NCBI RefSeq assembly: GCF_000463015.1
Contig: NC_022247.1
Coordinates: 4,154,001 to 4,218,000, forward strand
Direction of reading: 5' to 3'
DNA from: Variovorax paradoxus B4
Lineage (GTDB): Bacteria; Pseudomonadota; Gammaproteobacteria; Burkholderiales; Burkholderiaceae_C
Length of the DNA stretch: 64,000 nt
Every line of letters starts with the position of its first letter. Within the stretch, counting starts at the first letter, position 1. The notes below the pieces were generated by a model, which was not told the origin of the DNA, searched no databases, and was given only the letters and a program-made list of their open reading frames with translations. The translations under genes were made by a program, and so were the position numbers. Positions 58,297 through 64,000 of the stretch are shown one piece after another.

Positions 58297-58641
58297 TCAG
58301 TACTTGATGGTCACGCCGGCCTTCACGCCGTTGTTGGCCTTGCCATCCGTCAGCACGCCGCCCGTGAGCGACACGTTGCCTCCCGTGCTTGCGCCCAGCG
58401 AGTAGGTGGGCCGCGGCGTGGAGGTGTCGGTGCCGATGTAGCTCCCGCTGCCGTCGGGCCGCTGCACGCCGACCGTCGCGCCCTTGGTGTAGGCCGAGGT
58501 TTCGGTGGAATTGACGTTGGGTGCCACGTAGATGGTGCCCTTGTCGTCGCTGTCGAGGGGCACTTTCACCGGCTCCGCCATCGCGGTGGCGGCTGCGCAG
58601 CAGGCGGCCGCGCCTACCCACGCAAAGATCGATTTGCTCAT
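58297..58641 (-). CDS. Small secreted protein of unknown function
   Basis: This 114-aa protein has a signal peptide (MSKSIFAWVGAAACCAAATAMAEP split, cleavage after AMA near residue 22) and a Gly/Thr/Ser-rich mature part with alternating polar residues, typical of beta-strand surface or periplasmic proteins. I do not recognise the family. The start at 58641 is chosen because the signal peptide begins there. It is divergent from the autotransporter gene with a 260-base gap that holds no other gene. Confidence 0.7.
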   Translation of the reverse strand: MSKSIFAWVGAAACCAAATAMAEPVKVPLDSDDKGTIYVAPNVNSTETSAYTKGATVGVQRPDGSGSYIGTDTSTPRPTYSLGASTGGNVSLTGGVLTDGKANNGVKAGVTIKY

Positions 58642-58901
58642 GCCCCGATCCTCGCGGCTGAGCGGCGCGGCGCCTGTAGGACAAGGCGCAGCCCGGCCTG
58701 CATCGGCAGGCGCTTTGTCATGGTTGCGGCGCGCACAGGCGGGACGCTTGTCTCCCGGGAGAAGGGGCGCACCGCTCATGTGCGCACGCGGCGCAATTCC
58801 TACAGTGATTTCACGGGGCATCAGCGCTTGGGTCCGATGCGGATCACGAGCGCAGCCATTGGCAGATCACCGGGGAAACAAGCCGTGAAAAAGGTAAATC
58901 C

Positions 58902-61900
58902 ATGAACAAGACATTCCGAACCCTCTGGAATCCTGCGCTCGGCGCGTGGGTGGCCGCGCCTGAAATCGCACGCGGACACGCGCGGTCGGCTGGTGTGCAT
59001 GCCGTCGCCATGGCGGTGCTGTGCCTGAGCGCCGGCTCGACCCTGGCCCAGGGCGGCGCAGGCGGGCAGCCCGTGGACAGCACGCTGCACGCGGGCGCCG
59101 GCGGCAGCAATGGCAGCGGCGGCGCGGGCGGGCTCAACGACACCTCCGTCGCAGCGCATGGCGGCGATGGCGGATCGTCGACCGATGCCGGCGTCACGGC
59201 GGGATCCGCCGCCGACGTGGGCGCCTTCGCCGGTGCTACCGCGGGTGCGGGCGGTGCGGCGGGCAGCTCCAGCACCGTCGTCTCCCCCGGCGTGGTGCAG
59301 GGGGCCAGCGGCGGCGCGGGTGAATCGCAGACCGGCGATTCCAGCAACGGCAATGGATACGGCGGCGGCGGTGGCGGCGGCTACTACGGCCTTTTGATGG
59401 GCTCCAGCACCTTCGCTTCCTCCGGAAGCTACACCGGCGGCAGCGGCGGTGCGGGTGGCAACGGCTACTGGGCCGCCGGCGGCGGCGGTGCCGGCGGCTA
59501 CGGGTCCGTGCTGATCGGCCCGCTCAACAACTACAACGCCTTCGGCTCTTCCGTGGGCGGCGCCGGCGGCAAGGGCGGCGACGCCTACTCGCAGGGCGGT
59601 GGCGGCGGCAGTGGCGGCGGCGGATTCTTCATCAGCGCGGCAACGCCGGGACTCGGCTTCGGCAACAGCGGCACGCTCGCCGGCGGTGCTGGCGGCGCGG
59701 GCGGGTCCGAGCTGCTGCCAGCCCGAAGCAATGCCGCGGGCGGCGGTGGTGGCGCGGGCGGCGCCGGTGCCATGCTGGCCGGCAGCACCCTCGCCGTGAC
59801 CAACACCGGCCAGATCACCGGTGGTGCCGGCGGTGCGGGCGGCGGCGGCGCGGGCGGCACCGGTGCGCCCGGCGGCGGCGGCGACGGCGGCGTGGGCCTT
59901 CTGTCCACCGGCAGCGGCGCAACGATTGCCAACAGCGGCACCATCGCGGGCGGCACGGGTGGCATCGGCGGGGCCAACAGCAACGGCGGTGCAAGCGGTG
60001 CGCACGGTGCCGGCGGCGCCGGCATCGCGGGCGCCAACCTGAACATCAGCAACAGCGGCACCATTTCAGGCGGCCTTGGCGGCGACGGCGCCACGCGCGC
60101 ATCGGCCGTGGCATTCACCGGCGGCAGCAACAGCCTGACCGTGAACACCGGCTCGTCGATGCTGGGTGCCATTGCCATCGGAAGCGGTGCCAGCGCCAGC
60201 GTGATCGCCGGCGCCGACGGCCTGAGCCTGGACAATGCGCTGCTGCTGGGCGGCACCGGCACCATCGACACCAACGGCCATGGCCTGGGCTGGTCGGGCC
60301 CGATCTCGGGCGCCGGCGACCTGGTGAAGGTCGGCGCAGGCACGCTCACCCTGAGCGGCACCAACACGAACACCGGCGCAACCAACGTCGCGGCCGGCAC
60401 CTTGCGCGCTGGCGCGGCCGACACCCTCAGCAGCGCGAGCGCCTTCACCGTCAATGCGGGCGCCACGCTCGACCTGGCGGGCCACAGCCAGACCATCGCG
60501 TCGATGGCCAACAGCGGCATCGTCTCGCTGCTGAGCGGCACGCCCGGCGCCACCCTCACGGTGCAAGGCCCGTGGGTGGGCAACGACGGCACGCTGCGCC
60601 TGGGCACGGCGCTGGGCACCAGCGCCAGCCTGAGCGACCGGCTGATCCTCAGCGGCTGCACCGCCATTGCCAGCGGCAGCACCAACATACAGATCACCAA
60701 CCTGGGCGGCCTGGGCGCGCTGACCATCGGCAACGGCATCGAAGTGGTGACCGCGATGAACGGCGCCACGACCACGGCCCAGACCACCCGCGACGCCTTC
60801 CGCCTGGCAGGCGGCCACGTCGACGCCGGCGCCTACGAGTACCGGCTGCACGCCGCCGACGCGACCGGCGCAGGCGAGAATTGGTACCTGCGCTCCGGCG
60901 TCATCGTCGCGCCGCCGCCGCCTCCGCCGCCTCCCCCACCGCCGCCTGCGCCACCTGCACCACCGGCACCACCGGCACCGCCTGCACCGCCTGCGCCTGC
61001 GCCGGACGACGGTGGCACCCCGCGAAGCAGCGACGGAGGCTCCCCGCCTGTGGGCGTGACGGTGCCGACCTACCGTGCCGAAGTCCCGCTGTACGCGGCG
61101 CTGCCCGAGCAGTTCCGCCAGTCCAACCTGGCCATGGTGGGCAACCTCCACCAGCGCGTGGGCGACGACGGCGCGGCCGGCCTCGCCACCGCCACGCCGC
61201 AGCAGGGCTACCGCCAGGGCTGGGCCCGCGTCATCAGCATGGACCGCACCATCGGCCAGGCCGGCACCGTGAGCCCCACCAGCGAGGGGCGCCTCACGGG
61301 CTTCCAGGCCGGCAACGACCTGTGGGCCGATCCCAACTGGCGCGTCGGCATCTATATCGGCCAGCTCGAGGGCGACATGCGCGTGAACGGCTTTGCCCGC
61401 GGCGTGCAGGGCTATGCGGTCGGCTCCAGCGACCTGCGCAGCCAGTACCTGGGCGCCTACGCCACCTGGAAGAACGACAGCGGCCTGTACGTGGACGGCG
61501 TGCTGCAGGCCGGGCGCCACCGCTACACCGCGGCCACGACGCTGGGCTCGGCCGGCTCGGGCAAGGGCCACAGCCTGCTGGCCTCCATCGAGGTGGGCCA
61601 GGGCTTCCACATCTCGCCGGAGTGGATCGTCGAGCCGCAGCTGCAGCTGGTGCATCAGCGCGTGAGCCTGGACGACGCCGGCATCATCGGCGCGGTCGTG
61701 CAGCAGCATAGCCACAGCGGCTGGCTGGTGCGCGCCGGCGTGCGGGTCAAGGGCGAGATGACCACCAGCGCCGGTCCGCTGCAACCTTATGCGCGGCTGA
61801 ACGTCTACCGCAGCAGCAGCGGCACGGACGTCACGCGCTTCATCGGCCCCGCGGCCTACACCGACATTGCCACCCGCACCGGCGGCACGAGCACCGAACT

Positions 61901-62036
61901 GGCGGCGGGCGCCACGCTGCAGCTCACGCAGAACATGAGCCTGTATGGCGAGGTCGGCAAGTTCTGGGCATCGGGCGGCGACACGCGCGTGAAGAGCGGC
62001 CTGAACGGCAGCGTGGGCCTGAAGATCCGCTGGTGA
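58902..62036 (+). CDS. Gly-rich autotransporter (type Va) adhesin-like protein
   Basis: This 1044-aa autotransporter begins with an extended signal-type segment (MNKTFRTLWNPALGAWVAAP, then a hydrophobic core ending STLAQ near residue 49). The passenger (about 50-660) is extremely Gly-rich with repeated NSGT-I/L-x-GG-x-GG-x-GG units, which build a beta-helix. A patch TLSGTNTNTGATNVAAGTL near 485 is the usual autotransporter-associated repeat. A Pro/Ala linker (residues about 670-700, runs of up to 12 Pro) leads to the C-terminal beta-barrel (about 765-1044) ending in KIRW. It is exported to the outer membrane and may mediate adhesion or aggregation. Confidence 0.88.
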   Translation: MNKTFRTLWNPALGAWVAAPEIARGHARSAGVHAVAMAVLCLSAGSTLAQGGAGGQPVDSTLHAGAGGSNGSGGAGGLNDTSVAAHGGDGGSSTDAGVTAGSAADVGAFAGATAGAGGAAGSSSTVVSPGVVQGASGGAGESQTGDSSNGNGYGGGGGGGYYGLLMGSSTFASSGSYTGGSGGAGGNGYWAAGGGGAGGYGSVLIGPLNNYNAFGSSVGGAGGKGGDAYSQGGGGGSGGGGFFISAATPGLGFGNSGTLAGGAGGAGGSELLPARSNAAGGGGGAGGAGAMLAGSTLAVTNTGQITGGAGGAGGGGAGGTGAPGGGGDGGVGLLSTGSGATIANSGTIAGGTGGIGGANSNGGASGAHGAGGAGIAGANLNISNSGTISGGLGGDGATRASAVAFTGGSNSLTVNTGSSMLGAIAIGSGASASVIAGADGLSLDNALLLGGTGTIDTNGHGLGWSGPISGAGDLVKVGAGTLTLSGTNTNTGATNVAAGTLRAGAADTLSSASAFTVNAGATLDLAGHSQTIASMANSGIVSLLSGTPGATLTVQGPWVGNDGTLRLGTALGTSASLSDRLILSGCTAIASGSTNIQITNLGGLGALTIGNGIEVVTAMNGATTTAQTTRDAFRLAGGHVDAGAYEYRLHAADATGAGENWYLRSGVIVAPPPPPPPPPPPPAPPAPPAPPAPPAPPAPAPDDGGTPRSSDGGSPPVGVTVPTYRAEVPLYAALPEQFRQSNLAMVGNLHQRVGDDGAAGLATATPQQGYRQGWARVISMDRTIGQAGTVSPTSEGRLTGFQAGNDLWADPNWRVGIYIGQLEGDMRVNGFARGVQGYAVGSSDLRSQYLGAYATWKNDSGLYVDGVLQAGRHRYTAATTLGSAGSGKGHSLLASIEVGQGFHISPEWIVEPQLQLVHQRVSLDDAGIIGAVVQQHSHSGWLVRAGVRVKGEMTTSAGPLQPYARLNVYRSSSGTDVTRFIGPAAYTDIATRTGGTSTELAAGATLQLTQNMSLYGEVGKFWASGGDTRVKSGLNGSVGLKIRW

Positions 62037-62042
62037 GCGCGG

Positions 62043-62060
62043 GGCGCCCCGGCGGGCGCC
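62043..62060. terminator. Hairpin between convergent autotransporter and nitrobindin-like genes
   Basis: A perfect 7-bp stem GGCGCCC/GGGCGCC with a CGGC loop lies exactly in the 25-base gap between the two convergent genes, followed by CTTTT on the plus strand. It is a plausible terminator for the autotransporter transcript. Confidence 0.5.
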
Positions 62061-62061
62061 G

Positions 62062-62721
62062 CTACTTTTGCTGCACGGCCACGGCGGCCGGCGCGTCGGG
62101 CATCGCGAGCGGATTGCGCCCCGGCCCCTCGACACGCGTCAGCGTGTTGCGGTCGGTGTGGTGGAAGGGCTCGGCCTGGCCCTGGATCTGCATCACGGTG
62201 TCCTGGTCGTAGGACCAGGTGCCGTCGGCGTTGATGGTCACCGTGATGTTCCACGCCAGCGTGGTGAAGGCGTGCTCGATGAAGGGGTTCGACACGATGC
62301 CGTTCACCAGGCTGCCGCGCTCGGCGCTGAGCGTAAAGCGCGTGTCGTCCGCCTTGGCGTGGCCGCTTGCCATGGCCACCTGCCCGCGCGGGATGGCCAG
62401 CGTGTGCAGCACCGTGCCGGTGGCCGGCTCCCAGAGCCAGTAGCCCACCTGGTCGTGGTACATCTTGCTCAGGCCGGGCTTGTGGATGTAGGTGTGGTAG
62501 CGCAGACCGTACAGCAGCTGGGGGCCGTTGGTCTGCGGATCGATCGGCTGCAGCTCGTAGCGCTCGACGTAGACCTGCGTCTTGGGGCCTTCGCGCTTGG
62601 GCTTGACGTCCACGCCGCGGCTGCCCTCCCAGATGCCGGCCATGGCGCGCAGCGGCCCGAGGTTGGCCAGCGTGTCGGGGTCGGCGTTGGGCTCGGTGTA
62701 GATGTCTTCGGTGGGGTTCAT
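62062..62721 (-). CDS. Nitrobindin/FABP-like heme-binding beta-barrel protein
   Basis: This 219-aa cytoplasmic protein has the THAP4/nitrobindin-type barrel pattern (LGPLRAMAGIWEGSRGVDVKP near residue 20, GLRYHTYIHKPG near 70, YWLWEPATGTVLHTLAIPRG near 93). This barrel binds heme or fatty acids in known members. The start at 62721 gives the expected N-terminus (NLGPLRAM early). It lies 47 bases downstream of the CNNM-type gene on the same strand and may be co-transcribed with it. Confidence 0.8.
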   Translation of the reverse strand: MNPTEDIYTEPNADPDTLANLGPLRAMAGIWEGSRGVDVKPKREGPKTQVYVERYELQPIDPQTNGPQLLYGLRYHTYIHKPGLSKMYHDQVGYWLWEPATGTVLHTLAIPRGQVAMASGHAKADDTRFTLSAERGSLVNGIVSNPFIEHAFTTLAWNITVTINADGTWSYDQDTVMQIQGQAEPFHHTDRNTLTRVEGPGRNPLAMPDAPAAVAVQQK

Positions 62722-62768
62722 GGTGTGCGTGAGCTTCGGATTTCTGATCTGGTGAACGGGGCCGCTGG

Positions 62769-64000
62769 CTAGTCGTCCTGCGATGCCGATTTGTCGGCCA
62801 CAGCCAGCACCCGGTCGATGCGGCGTCCCTCGAGCGCGGCAATCTCGAAATGCCAGCCCGCGCAGTCGATGACTTCGCCGGTCTTGGGCAGATGGCCGGA
62901 GACGGCCATCAGCAGGCCGGCCACTGTGTTGTAGCGCCCGCGCTCCTCTTCCGGCAGCTCGCGGATGCCGAGCCTCGCGCGCAGCTCCGACACCGGCATC
63001 AATCCGTCGAGCTCCCACACGCCGTCGGGCCGCTCGCGCGCCCAGGCATCGGTCAGGGTGCCGGGCTGCAGTTCGCCCGTGATGGCTTCGAGCATGTCGC
63101 GCGGCGTCATGAGGCCCTGCACCACGCCGTATTCATCGACCACGAACACCAGCCGGCCGCCGCGTTCGCGGAATTGCTCGAGCAGCTCCATGCCGGTGAG
63201 CGTCTCGGGCACGAACACGGCTGGCGCGGCTTCCTGGCCCAGCACGCCGACGTGGCCGGTGCCAAGGCGCAACAGGTGCGCCACGCTGATCACGCCGACC
63301 ACGTCGTCGAGCGAATTGCGGCACACGGGGTACCAGGAATGCACCAGGTTGAGCGCGCCCGCGTCCGCCACCTTCTGCAGCGCCTCTGCCACCGTGTCCG
63401 AGGCGTCGAGCCATTCGATGTCGGCGCGCGGGATCATCAGCGACGACAGCCGGCGGTCGTCCAGGTGGAACACGTTGCGCACCATCTGGTGCTCGTGCTG
63501 CTCGATCACGCCCGCGTCCACGCCCTCTTCCAGGCTGGCCGAGATTTCTTCCTCGGTCATGGAGCGCGCGGCATTGGCGTCGATGCGCAGCAGCTTCAGC
63601 ACGGCGGCGGTGGCGCTCGCGAGCAGCCAGACGAACGGCTTGGCGCCCTTGGCGAGCCCGCGCATCGGGCGCGACACCCAGCGCGCCACCGGCTCGGGGT
63701 AAAGCTGGCCGATCCGCTTGGGCACCAGCTCGCCGAAGATGATGGTGAAGAAGGTGATGCAGGTCACCACCACCGCGGTGGAAACCACGCTGGCCGTGCC
63801 GCGGCCCATGCCCAGGTTTTCCATCCAGACCGAGAGCGGCTCCGCAAAGGCGGCCTCGCCCACGATACCGCTGAGCATGCCGATCGAGGTGATGCCGATC
63901 TGAACGGTCGACAGGAAATGGGTGGGCTCCTCCATCAGCCGGAGCGCGGCTGCCGCGCCGGTGTCTCCCGTCTCGGCCAGCGCTGCCAGGCGCGCGCGCC
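62769..64000 (-). CDS. CNNM/CorC (HlyC)-type hemolysin-family membrane protein, 5' end beyond the window
   Basis: This membrane protein has a CNNM domain (THFLSTVQIGITSIGMLSGIVGEAAFAEP, GELVPKRIGQLYPEPVARWV), two CBS domains (about MIPRADIEWLDASD and VFVVDEYGVVQGLMTPRDMLEAITGEL) and a C-terminal CorC/HlyC transporter-associated domain. Such proteins handle Mg or other divalent ions. An ATG exists at 63935, but the upstream codons to the window end continue in frame with family-like sequence (ARLAALAETGDTGAAAALRL), so the true start lies outside the window. It shares its strand with the nitrobindin-like gene. Confidence 0.86.
   Translation of the reverse strand, partial: RARLAALAETGDTGAAAALRLMEEPTHFLSTVQIGITSIGMLSGIVGEAAFAEPLSVWMENLGMGRGTASVVSTAVVVTCITFFTIIFGELVPKRIGQLYPEPVARWVSRPMRGLAKGAKPFVWLLASATAAVLKLLRIDANAARSMTEEEISASLEEGVDAGVIEQHEHQMVRNVFHLDDRRLSSLMIPRADIEWLDASDTVAEALQKVADAGALNLVHSWYPVCRNSLDDVVGVISVAHLLRLGTGHVGVLGQEAAPAVFVPETLTGMELLEQFRERGGRLVFVVDEYGVVQGLMTPRDMLEAITGELQPGTLTDAWARERPDGVWELDGLMPVSELRARLGIRELPEEERGRYNTVAGLLMAVSGHLPKTGEVIDCAGWHFEIAALEGRRIDRVLAVADKSASQDD

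Noticed and set aside
59100..60100. CRISPR-like or minisatellite array from repeated GGCGGCG-rich units
   Set aside because: The repeats are codon-phased Gly-rich passenger units, irregular in length, without spacers of constant size.
60066..62135. Long open frame antisense to the autotransporter
   Set aside because: Composition is Arg/Ala/Gln noise complementary to the Gly-rich passenger and barrel.

Overview
The window is high-GC DNA with tightly packed operons joined by ATGA/GTGA stop-start overlaps. It holds two orphan Bug-type solute-binding proteins, many LysR/IclR/GntR regulators, IorAB- and PaoBC-type molybdoenzymes and long palindromic intergenic repeats. This mix points to a betaproteobacterium of the Comamonadaceae, most likely Variovorax or a close relative. 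No rRNA, tRNA, CRISPR array, phage gene or transposase was seen.

Layout. 0-3.9 kb: the end of an aldehyde-oxidase operon (paoB-like, paoC-like) and an SMP-30 lactonase. 3.9-9.7 kb: a three-subunit molybdoenzyme resembling the cytoplasm-facing sulfite dehydrogenase SoeABC, divergent from a LysR regulator. 9.8-12.6 kb: an extracellular nuclease lipoprotein. 12.6-18.0 kb: a GntR regulator and a sulfolactate operon (suyA, suyB, slcC, comC, Bug protein). 18.0-21.0 kb: xsc-ackA on the minus strand. 21.2-24.8 kb: an IclR regulator followed by a CobS/CobT-like AAA+/VWA pair. 25.2-30.9 kb: a sulfoacetate-type cluster (IclR, Bug, SauS-like, SauT-like, TauE/SafE exporter). 31.0-35.8 kb: a DUF2272 protein and an isethionate-type cluster (IclR, GMC dehydrogenase, MFS carrier). 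36.1-42.4 kb: a LuxR-type regulator, a DUF1059 protein, iorAB plus a triheme cytochrome c, and a LysR. 42.4-45.1 kb: a tauABC-like transporter. 45.8-58.3 kb: a MocR regulator, an NTF2-like protein, an FAD oxidoreductase, a five-gene dipeptide-type ABC transporter, an amidohydrolase, a CobW-like GTPase and a GNAT. 58.3-64 kb: a small secreted protein, a large Gly-rich autotransporter, a nitrobindin-like protein and a truncated CNNM/CorC-type membrane protein.

How the genes fit together. About 33 kb reads as an organosulfonate catabolism island. Sulfolactate would be epimerised by SlcC/ComC and cleaved by SuyAB to pyruvate and sulfite. Sulfoacetate (SauT, SauS) and isethionate (GMC dehydrogenase) would converge on sulfoacetaldehyde. 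Xsc cleaves sulfoacetaldehyde to acetyl phosphate and sulfite, and AckA would recover ATP from acetyl phosphate. Sulfite would be oxidised by SoeABC or exported by the TauE-like protein. The tau-like ABC transporter could add taurine or another sulfonate. Substrates are assigned from family and neighbourhood, not from data.

The most unusual items are: a CobST-like pair with no visible cobalamin context; a nearly identical 257-bp inverted repeat pair bracketing the sulfoacetate-isethionate module; a GGAAC/GTTCC operator-like motif at three IclR loci; a palindromic repeat absorbed in frame into soeB; a 569-bp palindrome between mocR and tauA; a compensated double frameshift in paoB; and an apparent CTG start for ackA.
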